Shown here: positions 1-6,384 of the stretch, in pieces
Layout of the letters: every line of letters starts with the position of its first letter
Numbering within the stretch: the stretch's first letter is position 1
Assembly: GCA_900540235.1 (NCBI GenBank)
Contig: UQEY01000055.1
Location: forward strand, 1-9,232
Source: an uncultured Eubacteriales bacterium
Lineage (GTDB): Bacteria; Bacillota; Clostridia; Oscillospirales; Acutalibacteraceae
Reading direction: 5' to 3'
DNA length: 9,232 nt
Notes under the pieces: generated by a model
Databases searched by the model: none
The model's input: only the letters and a program-made list of their open reading frames with translations
What the model was told of the DNA's origin: nothing
Program-made: the position numbers and the translations under genes

Positions 1-126
1 TCAAATCAAATATTAAAGAAATTTGTCACGAATGATACGGAGTTTGTGACGACGCAAACATTAATTTACCTTGATTTTGAATTTACAATTTTTTATAAGT
101 TAGGTATATGATTTTCTTAAAGTTTA

Positions 127-140
127 TGGTATACTATACT
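127..140 (+). promoter_or_regulatory. Probable promoter of the sortase-LCP operon (extended -10)
   Basis: TG at 127-128 followed one base later by TATACT (130-135) makes an extended -10; a second TATACT follows at 135-140. No good -35 is visible at 16-18 nt spacing (TTTTCT at 112-117 is the best for the second box), which is tolerable for an extended -10. The start point would fall near 142-147, giving a leader of only about 25 nt before the preferred start codon at 169. Confidence 0.45.
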
Positions 141-158
141 TGTTTTAAATATGGATAC

Positions 159-164
159 GGTGAT
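159..164 (+). promoter_or_regulatory. Shine-Dalgarno that decides the sortase start
   Basis: GGTGAT matches the distal part of the extended Shine-Dalgarno (AGGAGGTGAT) and sits just before the ATG at 169. The in-frame ATG at 151 has only AT-rich sequence in front of it and would lie almost at the transcription start. This favours 169 as the true start. Confidence 0.55.
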
Positions 165-168
165 AACT

Positions 169-957
169 ATGAGTGATAACGAAAACAGCCAAAACGGCAA
201 AAAGAAAAAATCAATAAAACTTATAATCATATTTTTGCTTGTTTTTTTACTTGTTTTTGCCGGCGTTTATTTTGGCTCAACTTTGATTCAAAAACACAAC
301 CAAACGCCGAGCACAACAAGCGTTTCGTCAACTGCCGAAAGCACTACGCAAAAAAAGGTTGAAAACCCGATTGACTTTGCCACTTTGCAAAACCAGAATG
401 ATGAAATTTACGCTTATATAAAAATCAAAGACACTAAGATTGACTACCCTATTGTTCAAAGTGCGACTAACGATGAATTTTATCTCAGGCACAAAGCCGA
501 GGACAAAAGTTGGTCGGCAAGCGGTGCAGTTTATACCGAATCTGCCAACAGCAAAACTTTTGACGATTTTACAACAGTAATTTACGGTCACAACGGCTAT
601 TCAGATTCGTTTTTCACCACACTTCACTATTTTGAAAACAAGGATTTTTTTGATTCCCACCCATATTTTTATATTTACACCCCAACAAGGAGGCTGACTT
701 ATCAAGTAGTTTCCGCCTTCAAATATGACAATCGTCATATTCTTAACAGTTTTGATTTTAACAACGAGCAATCTATTGAGGAGTTCCACGAAACTATAAC
801 AAACCCTACATCAAGCCTTAAAAATGTTAGGGAAAACCTTGATGTTGACATTAGTTTGAACAGTAAAATAGTTGTTCTTTCAACCTGCATTACAAACCAG
901 AAAAGCAGTAGATATTTAGTTTGCGGAGTATTAGTAAAAGATGAAGAAACCGATTGA
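169..957 (+). CDS. srtB: Class B sortase (transpeptidase)
   Basis: This is a membrane-anchored cysteine transpeptidase that cleaves a C-terminal sorting motif on secreted proteins and joins them to the cell wall or to other subunits. From the ATG at 169 it is 262 residues: a lysine-rich cytoplasmic start, one hydrophobic segment (about 18-39), a Ser/Thr-rich linker, then the sortase barrel. The catalytic triad is visible: His141 in IYGHN, Cys240 in VLSTC and Arg248 in SSRYLVCG. The YIKI...IDYPIVQ stretch followed by the late STC and Arg is typical of class B sortases, and the length fits the family. An in-frame ATG at 151 would add six residues but lacks a ribosome binding site. The 3' end overlaps the LCP gene by 17 nt, so the two are probably co-transcribed. 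No substrate with a sorting signal is encoded here, so the target is unknown. The family call is firm; the symbol follows from the class. Confidence 0.9.
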   Translation: MSDNENSQNGKKKKSIKLIIIFLLVFLLVFAGVYFGSTLIQKHNQTPSTTSVSSTAESTTQKKVENPIDFATLQNQNDEIYAYIKIKDTKIDYPIVQSATNDEFYLRHKAEDKSWSASGAVYTESANSKTFDDFTTVIYGHNGYSDSFFTTLHYFENKDFFDSHPYFYIYTPTRRLTYQVVSAFKYDNRHILNSFDFNNEQSIEEFHETITNPTSSLKNVRENLDVDISLNSKIVVLSTCITNQKSSRYLVCGVLVKDEETD

Positions 958-2359
958 CCCAAATTTAGACAACATATTAAACGAATTAATAGATGAGAAC
1001 GATGCACCGACTTCAAGCAGTAACAAAAAAGTTATTGACTTTGGTATAGATGCCGACAGTGATGATTTAATCAACTTTTCCTTTGACGGCACAGCCGAAG
1101 CATCCGAAATGCGAGAAAAACACGCTGAGGAAAAAGCTTTTGAAATCGAGCCTAAATCGGATGAAGCAAGCCGTGTGCACCACCACCATTCAACCGAGGG
1201 CGAACATCATCACTCATCAGGTGAGCACCACCACTCTCATTCATCAGGCAGTGAGCACCATCATTCTAACGGTGAACATCACCATTCTTCCTCGCATTCT
1301 CATCATCATTCGTCAAATTCGCATCACCACCACAAGCATAAAAAGAAGCTGAGTATTCCGGCAAAAATCGGCATTTCTGCCATTTGCATTGTTTTGGCTG
1401 TGATTATTGCATTTGTCGGCACATTTGCTTGCCTTGATTTAAGCGGTAAAAACGAGCTTAAAAATATTGACAAGCAAACCGATTATCAGGAAGTTATTGA
1501 ATATAACGGAAGTAAATATGTTTATAACCAAGATGTTGTAGCAATAGCATTTTTGGGTGTTGATAAGCGTGAATTGGGTCTTAACGATAACGCTGTCGGA
1601 ACAGGCGGTCAAGCCGATGCCGATATTGTTCTTACAATCAATACAAAAACAGGCAAAGCAAAAGCAATCGCCGTGCCGAGAGATACTATGGTTGATATTG
1701 ACCTTTATTCAGAAAGCGGTATTTTCCTCAGAAGTGAAAATATGCAGCTTTGCCTCAGCTACGCTTACGGTGACGGAAAGGCGAAGTCGGCTGAAAACAC
1801 TACAACTTCAATCAGCCGTATTCTTTACGATGTACCTATCAGCAAATATTTTGCGCTCGACCTTAACGGTATCAAACCGATTAACGACGCTATGGGCGGT
1901 GTAACCGTTGAATCGCTTTACGATTTCCCTAACCTGGGAATCAAAAAGGGCGACAGCGTTAAACTTACCGGTGACCTTACTGAAACTTATGTTAGGCAGA
2001 GGGATATGGACACTGTCAACGCTTCTCTTAACAGAACTTCAAGGCAGGTTCAATACATCAAAGCGTTTGCCGCTCAGGTTATCCCTGCGGTTACGCAAGA
2101 TTTCAGCGTTGTAAGCAGGCTTTATGAAACTGCAAGCAAGTACAGCACAACAAATCTTTCGCTTTCAAATGTCACCTATCTTGCGTCACTTATGCTTTCA
2201 AAGGGTATCACTAATTTTGACACTGTTACAATCGAGGGTGAAATGAAAGCAAGTGACAGGAAAGACTATGCTGACTTCGTTTACGCAGAATTTTACCCTG
2301 ACGAGGATAAGCTTATGCAACTTGTTCTTGACACTTTCTACACAAAGCAGGATAAATAA
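941..2359 (+). CDS. LCP (LytR-CpsA-Psr) family envelope-polymer ligase with His-rich cytoplasmic segment
   Basis: LCP enzymes transfer undecaprenyl-phosphate-linked glycopolymers (teichoic acid, capsule or similar) onto peptidoglycan outside the membrane. In these 472 residues I see an acidic N-terminal region (1-79), a histidine-rich stretch (80-133), a lysine cluster (134-136), one membrane helix (about 143-165) and an extracellular LCP domain (about 199-377). LCP hallmarks are FLGVDKR (204-210), Asp226 and Asp228 in ADAD, VPRDT (245-249), the DAMGGV turn (316-321), YVRQRD (350-355) and RTSRQ (365-369). About 95 C-terminal residues follow, as in many clostridial LCP proteins. The start overlaps the sortase stop by 17 nt. 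GGAG at 925-928 lies 12 nt upstream, a loose Shine-Dalgarno, so coupling to sortase translation is likely. The extended polar, His-rich cytoplasmic tail is the odd part: most LCP proteins have a much shorter N-terminus. The polymer transferred cannot be told from sequence. Confidence 0.9.
   Translation: MKKPIDPNLDNILNELIDENDAPTSSSNKKVIDFGIDADSDDLINFSFDGTAEASEMREKHAEEKAFEIEPKSDEASRVHHHHSTEGEHHHSSGEHHHSHSSGSEHHHSNGEHHHSSSHSHHHSSNSHHHHKHKKKLSIPAKIGISAICIVLAVIIAFVGTFACLDLSGKNELKNIDKQTDYQEVIEYNGSKYVYNQDVVAIAFLGVDKRELGLNDNAVGTGGQADADIVLTINTKTGKAKAIAVPRDTMVDIDLYSESGIFLRSENMQLCLSYAYGDGKAKSAENTTTSISRILYDVPISKYFALDLNGIKPINDAMGGVTVESLYDFPNLGIKKGDSVKLTGDLTETYVRQRDMDTVNASLNRTSRQVQYIKAFAAQVIPAVTQDFSVVSRLYETASKYSTTNLSLSNVTYLASLMLSKGITNFDTVTIEGEMKASDRKDYADFVYAEFYPDEDKLMQLVLDTFYTKQDK
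1178..1339 (+). repeat. Coding repeat for histidine-rich segment (26 His in 54 residues)
   Basis: Residues 80-133 of the LCP protein contain 26 histidines in HHH or HHHH clusters separated by Ser, Gly and Glu, with (G/S)EHHHS recurring four times. CAC and CAT codons are mixed and spacing varies, so this is a repeat at protein level and not a clean DNA tandem repeat. Given the type II topology of LCP proteins, the segment lies on the cytoplasmic side just before the membrane helix. Metal binding (Zn, Ni, Cu) or pH sensing is plausible but is inference. Confidence 0.85.
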
Positions 2360-2365
2360 TTTTAT

Positions 2366-2394
2366 TTGTATATAAAGTTATTTTCAAATATAAT
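2366..2394 (+). promoter_or_regulatory. Promoter of the transketolase operon
   Basis: TTGTAT (2366-2371), a 17-nt spacer, then a perfect TATAAT (2389-2394). The start point would be near 2401, giving a leader of about 63 nt before the ATG at 2464. The dyad at 2392-2412 covers the end of the -10 and the start point. Confidence 0.65.
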
Positions 2395-2412
2395 CTCTCT
2401 TATTAAGAGATT
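2392..2412 (+). terminator. Weak dyad: possible terminator of the sortase-LCP operon or operator for transketolase
   Basis: AATCTCT (2392-2398) and AGAGATT (2406-2412) form a perfect 7-bp inverted repeat with a 7-nt loop, followed by an AT-rich stretch but no strong T-run. It is the best terminator-like structure after the LCP gene. Because it overlaps the next promoter it could equally be a binding site for a regulator. Confidence 0.35.
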
Positions 2413-2432
2413 TATTATAAATAATACTTAAA

Positions 2433-2447
2433 GCTTACTTTGTAAGC
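2433..2447 (+). other. Small hairpin next to the Shine-Dalgarno of the first transketolase gene
   Basis: GCTTAC (2433-2438) and GTAAGC (2442-2447) form a perfect 6-bp stem with a TTT loop in the leader, ending immediately before the AGAAAGG Shine-Dalgarno (2448-2454). It may shape ribosome access; no riboswitch family is recognised. Confidence 0.4.
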
Positions 2448-2463
2448 AGAAAGGCTATAAGTT

Positions 2464-3318
2464 ATGAATAAAGAAACTAAAAAAATGCTTTCTTTAACTG
2501 CCACAAAAATTAGAATGGGCATTATCGAAGGCACTCATTCGGCAAAAGCAGGTCATCCGGGCGGAAGCTTGTCTTCGGCAGACCTTTTTGCATATCTCTA
2601 TTTTGCCGAGATGAAAAATCTTGACCCTAAAAACCCAAAGGCTGAAAATCGTGACAGATTTGTTCTTTCAAAAGGTCACTGCGCACCGGGTCTTTACAGT
2701 GCGCTCGCTCTTAAAGGCTTCTTCCCTTTTGAAGATTTAAAAACACTTCGTCATATCGGCTCATATCTTCAGGGTCATCCTAATATGAACACTGTTGCAG
2801 GTGTTGATATGTCTACAGGTTCGCTCGGTCAGGGTATCAGCGCAGCCGCAGGTATGGCTGAGGGCGCAAAATACCTTAATAAAGATATAAATGTTTACAC
2901 CCTTTTGGGCGACGGCGAGATTGAAGAAGGTCAGGTTTGGGAAGCAATGATGTTTGCAAGCCAGTATAAGCTTGACAATCTTTGCGTTATCGTTGATGTT
3001 AACGGACTTCAAATTGACGGCAAGTGCGAAGATGTTATGAACGCTGAGCCTATCGACAAGAAGATGGAAGCTTTCGGTCTTGAAGTTGTTAAAATTAACG
3101 GCAACGATTTTGACGAGCTTGAAAAAGCTTTTGAAAAATTCCACGAAAACAAGGGTTCGGGCAAGCCTTTCGGTATTATTATGAAAACCGTTAAGGGTCT
3201 TGGCGTATCATATATGGAAAATCAAGTTGATTGGCACGGCAAAGCGCCAAACGATGAAGAATACGAAATTGCAATGAATGAGCTTAACGCAAAGCTTGCA
3301 GAAATTGAGGAGGCGTAA
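2464..3318 (+). CDS. Transketolase, N-terminal (thiamine diphosphate-binding) subunit
   Basis: This is one half of a split transketolase, the enzyme that moves two-carbon ketol units between sugar phosphates in the non-oxidative pentose phosphate pathway. The 284 residues match the N-terminal third of the usual roughly 650-residue single-chain enzyme. Visible sites are GHPGG with His31, SKGHCAPG with His72, LQGHPN with His105, the STGSLGQG loop (117-124), the thiamine diphosphate/metal motif starting GDGEIEEGQ (149-157) and closing at Asn180, and His258 in DWHGKAP. These correspond to the active-site histidines of known transketolases. AGAAAGG (2448-2454) precedes the ATG by 9 nt. The stop lies 2 nt before the second subunit, so both are made from one mRNA. 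Related enzymes such as DXP synthase are made less likely by the active-site pattern and the separate C-terminal gene. The symbol is left blank because naming of split transketolases varies. Confidence 0.93.
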   Translation: MNKETKKMLSLTATKIRMGIIEGTHSAKAGHPGGSLSSADLFAYLYFAEMKNLDPKNPKAENRDRFVLSKGHCAPGLYSALALKGFFPFEDLKTLRHIGSYLQGHPNMNTVAGVDMSTGSLGQGISAAAGMAEGAKYLNKDINVYTLLGDGEIEEGQVWEAMMFASQYKLDNLCVIVDVNGLQIDGKCEDVMNAEPIDKKMEAFGLEVVKINGNDFDELEKAFEKFHENKGSGKPFGIIMKTVKGLGVSYMENQVDWHGKAPNDEEYEIAMNELNAKLAEIEEA

Positions 3319-3320
3319 TT

Positions 3321-4262
3321 ATGGCAGAAATTAAGAAAATCGCTACCCGTGAAAGCTACGGTAATGCTCTTAAAGAATTGGCAAACGAAGGCGCCGACAA
3401 GCTCGTTGTTCTTGACGCCGACCTTTCAGCCGCTACAAAAACAGGTATTTTCAAAAAAGCTTACCCGCATCGCCACATCAACTGCGGTATTGCAGAGTCA
3501 AATATGATGTGCGTTGCTGCAGGTTTAAGCACAATGGGTCTTGTTCCGTTTGCTTCAAGCTTCGCAATGTTTGCCGCAGGCAGAGCATTTGAGCAGGTTA
3601 GAAATACTATCGGCTATCCACATCTTAATGTTAAAATCGGCGCTACTCACGCAGGTATTTCCGTTGGCGAAGACGGCGCTTCTCACCAGTGTTGTGAAGA
3701 CTTTGCGCTTATGCGTTCTATTCCGGGTATGGTTGTTATTTGCCCGGCAGACGATATTGAAGCAAGGCAGGCTGTAAAGGCAGCTTATAAATACGAAGGT
3801 CCTGTTTATCTTAGATTCGGCAGGCTTGCAGTTCCTGTTTTCCACAATGATGATTATAAATTTGAAATCGGCAAGGGCGAAGTTATCAAAGAGGGTAACG
3901 ACATCACAATCATCGCTAACGGCTTAATGGTTAACGAAGCTATTGAAGCAGGTAAGGCTCTTGAAGAAAAGGGTATCAATGCAGAAATTATCAATATCGC
4001 TACTATCAAACCTCTTGACGAAGAACTTGTTATCGCTTCAGCTAAAAAGACCGGCAAGGTTATCACAGTTGAGGAGCACAACATTATCGGCGGTCTCGGC
4101 GAAGCAGTTTGCGCTTGCCTTAGCGAAAAGTGCCCTACTCCTGTTAAGCGTATCGGTGTTAACGATGAGTTCGGTCACAGCGGTCCTGCAGTTGAACTTC
4201 TTAAACAGTTCGGTCTTTCGGCAGAACATATCGCTGAAGTTGCAGAGGAATTTGTGAAATAA
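3321..4262 (+). CDS. Transketolase, C-terminal (pyrimidine-binding and C-terminal) subunit
   Basis: This is the partner half of the split transketolase. Its 313 residues carry the Pyr domain and the C-terminal transketolase domain. Glu59 in GIAESNM is the glutamate expected to activate thiamine diphosphate by contacting the pyrimidine ring. His122 in GEDGASHQ matches the substrate-contacting histidine of the single-chain enzyme, and LRFGR lies in the usual position after it. The C-terminal domain begins around residue 185 and ends with the typical GHSGPAVELLKQFGL segment. AGGAGG (3308-3313), inside the end of the first gene, is 7 nt from the ATG. The active site forms only when both subunits assemble, so tight 2-nt coupling should help keep them in balance. 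A strong hairpin at 4342-4377 ends the unit. Confidence 0.93.
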   Translation: MAEIKKIATRESYGNALKELANEGADKLVVLDADLSAATKTGIFKKAYPHRHINCGIAESNMMCVAAGLSTMGLVPFASSFAMFAAGRAFEQVRNTIGYPHLNVKIGATHAGISVGEDGASHQCCEDFALMRSIPGMVVICPADDIEARQAVKAAYKYEGPVYLRFGRLAVPVFHNDDYKFEIGKGEVIKEGNDITIIANGLMVNEAIEAGKALEEKGINAEIINIATIKPLDEELVIASAKKTGKVITVEEHNIIGGLGEAVCACLSEKCPTPVKRIGVNDEFGHSGPAVELLKQFGLSAEHIAEVAEEFVK

Positions 4263-4317
4263 ATTTCTAAGTATTTGAAAATTGAGTGCGGTTATGACTG
4301 CTTATTCACAACCTGAC

Positions 4318-4346
4318 TTTACAAAATATTAATAATGTGTTAAAAT
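4318..4346 (+). promoter_or_regulatory. Promoter of the sodium/proline symporter gene (extended -10)
   Basis: TTTACA (4318-4323), 17 nt, then TAAAAT (4341-4346) preceded by TG at 4338-4339, an extended -10. Each box has one mismatch to consensus. The start point would be near 4353, inside the hairpin that terminates the transketolase mRNA, giving a leader of about 42 nt. Confidence 0.6.
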
Positions 4347-4378
4347 AAGTCGTTATGTTTTTGTAACGACTTATTTTT
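4342..4378 (+). terminator. Intrinsic terminator of the transketolase operon
   Basis: A perfect 14-bp inverted repeat (4342-4355 with 4364-4377) closes on an 8-nt loop, and the descending arm ends in TTATTTTT. It lies 80 nt after the second transketolase gene and only 17 nt before the next start codon. An mRNA starting at the symporter promoter near 4353 would lack most of the left arm and so escape it. Confidence 0.7.
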
Positions 4379-4394
4379 ATTTGGAGGGAATTTT

Positions 4395-5921
4395 ATGACA
4401 AAAGCCCAAATTTGCATAATGATTTCCATAGTCGCTTACCTTGTTGCTATGGTTATGATTGGTGTAATTTATTCAAAAAAGACAAAAAATGTAGGCGACT
4501 TTTATCTTGGCGGCAGAAAACTCGGCCCGCTCGTTACGGCAATGAGTGCTGAAGCGTCGGATATGTCAAGCTATCTTCTTATGGGTCTTCCGGGTCTTGC
4601 ACTTGCAAGCGGCGTTGCCGAAGTTGGCTGGACTGTTATAGGTCTTGCAATAGGTACTTATCTCAACTGGCTTATAGTTGCAAAGAAACTTCGTAACTAT
4701 TCCGCAAAAATCGGTGCTATTACAATTCCCGACTATTTTTCAAAAAGATATAAAGATAACAGCAGGCTTATAATGGCAGTTGCGGCATTTATGATTATTG
4801 TTTTCTTTGTGCCATACACCGCTTCCGGCTTTGCGGCTTGCGGCAAACTTTTCGGCACTCTTTTCGGTATTGATTATCATATCGCAATGGTTGTTTCAGC
4901 TATTATTATTGTGGGTTACACATCTCTCGGCGGTTTCAATGCAGCTTCAATGACCGACTTTATTCAGTCTATCATAATGACAGCCGCACTCATTATTGTT
5001 CTTGTTTTCGGTATCAACCAGGCAGGCGGTATGGAGCAAGTTATTGCAAACGCTAAGGCTTTGCCGGGTTATCTCGATTTCTTTAAGGGGTATGACGGAG
5101 TCACAAATTCTGCCGGAACTTACAACGCTTTGTCAGTTGTTTCAACCCTTGCCTGGGGTCTTGGCTACTTCGGTATGCCGCACATTCTTTTAAGATTTAT
5201 GGCTATTGAAAACCCAAATAAAGTTAAGGTTTCAAGAAGGGTTGCTTCTGTTTGGGTAGTTATTTCTATGGCAGTTGCTGTGCTTATCGGTATTGTCGGT
5301 ATGGCAATGATTAAAGAGGGCGCTTTGGCTCAGTTTGATGACAGCGAAACAATTATTATTCAAATCGCAACACTCCTTTCAAAGGTCGGCGTTGTTCCCG
5401 CTCTTCTTGCCGGTGTTATCCTTGCCGGTATTCTCGCAAGCACAATGTCAACCGCAGACAGTCAGCTCCTTGCCGCTTCTTCAGCTGCAAGTGAAAATAT
5501 TATCGGCGGACTTTTCAGAATTAATCTCAGCGAAACCGCTCAAATGATAGTTGCAAGAGTTACTCTTATTGCAATTTCTGTTGTCGGCGTAATCATCGCT
5601 TGGGACTCAAATTCGTCTGTATTCGGCATCGTTTCATTCGCTTGGGCAGGTTTCGGCGCAGTGTTCGGTCCTGTTATGCTCCTCTCACTTTTCTGGAAAA
5701 GGTCAAACAGATACGGCGCTTTTGCCGGTATGATTGTAGGAGGCGTTATGGTATTCGTTTGGAAATATGCTATTGCCAAACTCGGCGGCGCATTTGCAAT
5801 TTATGAACTTTTACCTGCATTTGTTTGCGGTCTTTTGGTAAATGTTATCGTGTCGCTCGTCACTCCAAAGCCTGACAAAGAAATTGTTGACACATTTAAT
5901 TCACTCAAAAAGAATAAATAA
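4395..5921 (+). CDS. putP: Sodium/proline symporter (SSS family)
   Basis: This is an inner-membrane transporter of the sodium:solute symporter family that takes up proline using the sodium gradient. At 508 residues it matches PutP length and is hydrophobic throughout, consistent with about 13 membrane helices. The sodium-site motif SAEASDMSSYLLMGLPG contains Asp56, equivalent to Asp55 of E. coli PutP, and ASTMSTADSQ contains Ser352 and Thr353, equivalent to Ser340 and Thr341. The family signature GYTSLGGFNAASMTDF (174-189) and the TIPDYFSKRY loop (110-119) are present. GGAGGG (4382-4387) gives a strong Shine-Dalgarno 7 nt before the ATG. The gene stands alone between its own promoter and a 13-bp terminator. 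The family and PutP subgroup are clear; proline as substrate is inferred from motif similarity, and another amino acid is possible. No proline catabolic gene lies nearby, so a nutritional or osmoprotective role cannot be chosen. Confidence 0.9.
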   Translation: MTKAQICIMISIVAYLVAMVMIGVIYSKKTKNVGDFYLGGRKLGPLVTAMSAEASDMSSYLLMGLPGLALASGVAEVGWTVIGLAIGTYLNWLIVAKKLRNYSAKIGAITIPDYFSKRYKDNSRLIMAVAAFMIIVFFVPYTASGFAACGKLFGTLFGIDYHIAMVVSAIIIVGYTSLGGFNAASMTDFIQSIIMTAALIIVLVFGINQAGGMEQVIANAKALPGYLDFFKGYDGVTNSAGTYNALSVVSTLAWGLGYFGMPHILLRFMAIENPNKVKVSRRVASVWVVISMAVAVLIGIVGMAMIKEGALAQFDDSETIIIQIATLLSKVGVVPALLAGVILAGILASTMSTADSQLLAASSAASENIIGGLFRINLSETAQMIVARVTLIAISVVGVIIAWDSNSSVFGIVSFAWAGFGAVFGPVMLLSLFWKRSNRYGAFAGMIVGGVMVFVWKYAIAKLGGAFAIYELLPAFVCGLLVNVIVSLVTPKPDKEIVDTFNSLKKNK

Positions 5922-5955
5922 AATTTGGCAGGACTTAGTTCCTGCCAAATTTATT
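5921..5955 (+). terminator. Intrinsic terminator of putP
   Basis: A perfect 13-bp inverted repeat, AAATTTGGCAGGA (5921-5933) with its complement at 5940-5952, has a 6-nt loop and starts on the last base of the putP stop codon. The T-run is short. The outer A:T pairs also give T's for the opposite strand, but no minus-strand gene reads into it. Confidence 0.8.
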
Positions 5956-5967
5956 ATAAAATAATTC

Positions 5968-5996
5968 TTGACAAAATATAATTTATATTATATAAT
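5968..5996 (+). promoter_or_regulatory. Perfect-consensus promoter of the rplU-prp-rpmA operon
   Basis: TTGACA (5968-5973), exactly 17 nt, TATAAT (5991-5996). Both hexamers and the spacing are ideal for the housekeeping sigma factor, as expected for a ribosomal protein operon. Transcription should begin around 6003. Confidence 0.9.
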
Positions 5997-6000
5997 TTTT

Positions 6001-6067
6001 ACACCGCATATTATGGGTTATAAGAAATACGCAGTATTCACCTATTGTAGCGAGACTTGAAAAGGAG
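6001..6067 (+). ncRNA. Probable L21 leader (ribosomal protein leader RNA)
   Basis: The 5' UTR of rplU starts at the predicted +1 and is GC-richer than the flanking spacer. Foldable parts are a hairpin AATAC (6026-6030)/GTATT (6034-6038) with a GCA loop, an enclosing GGT (6016-6018)/ACC (6040-6042) helix and a possible CGC (6005-6007)/GCG (6050-6052) closing pair. The Shine-Dalgarno AAAGGAG follows at 6061-6067. Position and the GGGTTATAAGAA and CCTATTGTAGCGA stretches resemble the L21 leader family of Firmicutes, which is thought to let L21 control its own operon. The match is from memory and was not tested with a covariance model. Confidence 0.65.
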
Positions 6068-6078
6068 ATTTAACGACT

Positions 6079-6384
6079 ATGTACGCTGTTATTGTTACAG
6101 GCGGTAAGCAGTATAAGGTTAGCGAAGGTGATGTACTTTATATCGAAAAGCTTGATGCTCAGGCTGACGAAAAAGTAACATTCGACACAGTTCTTGCTGT
6201 AGGCGGCGATAGCTTCAAGGCAGGCAAAGATTGTGCAAAGGCAACTGTTGATGCTACTGTTCTTAAAAACGGCAAGGGTAAGAAGATCACTGTATTTACT
6301 TACAAGCCAAAGAAAGACGAAAAACGCAAAAAGGGTCATCGTCAGCCATACACTAAGGTTGAGATTACCAAGATTAATGCGTAA
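6079..6384 (+). CDS. rplU: 50S ribosomal protein L21
   Basis: This is a structural protein of the large ribosomal subunit that binds 23S rRNA. The 101 residues are the usual length. The start MYAVIVTGGKQYKVSEGD is the L21 signature, and the basic C-terminal part KDEKRKKGHRQPYTKVEI contains the conserved KKGHRQ...TKV core. The Shine-Dalgarno AAAGGAG (6061-6067) lies 11 nt before the ATG. It is the first gene of an operon with the protease gene prp and rpmA, the standard Firmicutes order. Its TAA shares an A with the prp ATG (TAATG at 6382-6386). Expression is driven by a perfect promoter and probably tuned by the leader RNA upstream. Confidence 0.98.
   Translation: MYAVIVTGGKQYKVSEGDVLYIEKLDAQADEKVTFDTVLAVGGDSFKAGKDCAKATVDATVLKNGKGKKITVFTYKPKKDEKRKKGHRQPYTKVEITKINA

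Noticed and set aside
30..52. Inverted GTCAC/GTGAC near the left edge
   Set aside because: Only 5 bp per arm with a 16-nt gap and not close to the -10 box; too weak to call an operator.
1..111. Open frame of 36 codons from the left edge to a TGA at 109-111, possibly the tail of an upstream gene
   Set aside because: It is AT-rich, shows no recognisable motif, and a stop-free run of this length is not rare by chance. It cannot be judged without the sequence to the left.
151..168. ATG at 151 as the sortase start
   Set aside because: There is no ribosome binding site before it and it sits almost at the predicted transcription start; 169 is better supported.
1178..1339. Possible CRISPR or microsatellite array
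   Set aside because: There are no constant repeats with unique spacers; the pattern is explained by clustered His codons with mixed third bases.
1083..1352. Plus-strand open frame of 89 codons in another frame through the His-rich region
   Set aside because: It is produced by the repetitive CAC/CAT codons of the LCP gene; the LCP frame has clear motifs on both sides.
2761..3144. Minus-strand open frame of 127 codons
   Set aside because: Antisense shadow of the first transketolase gene, with no recognisable domain or start signals.
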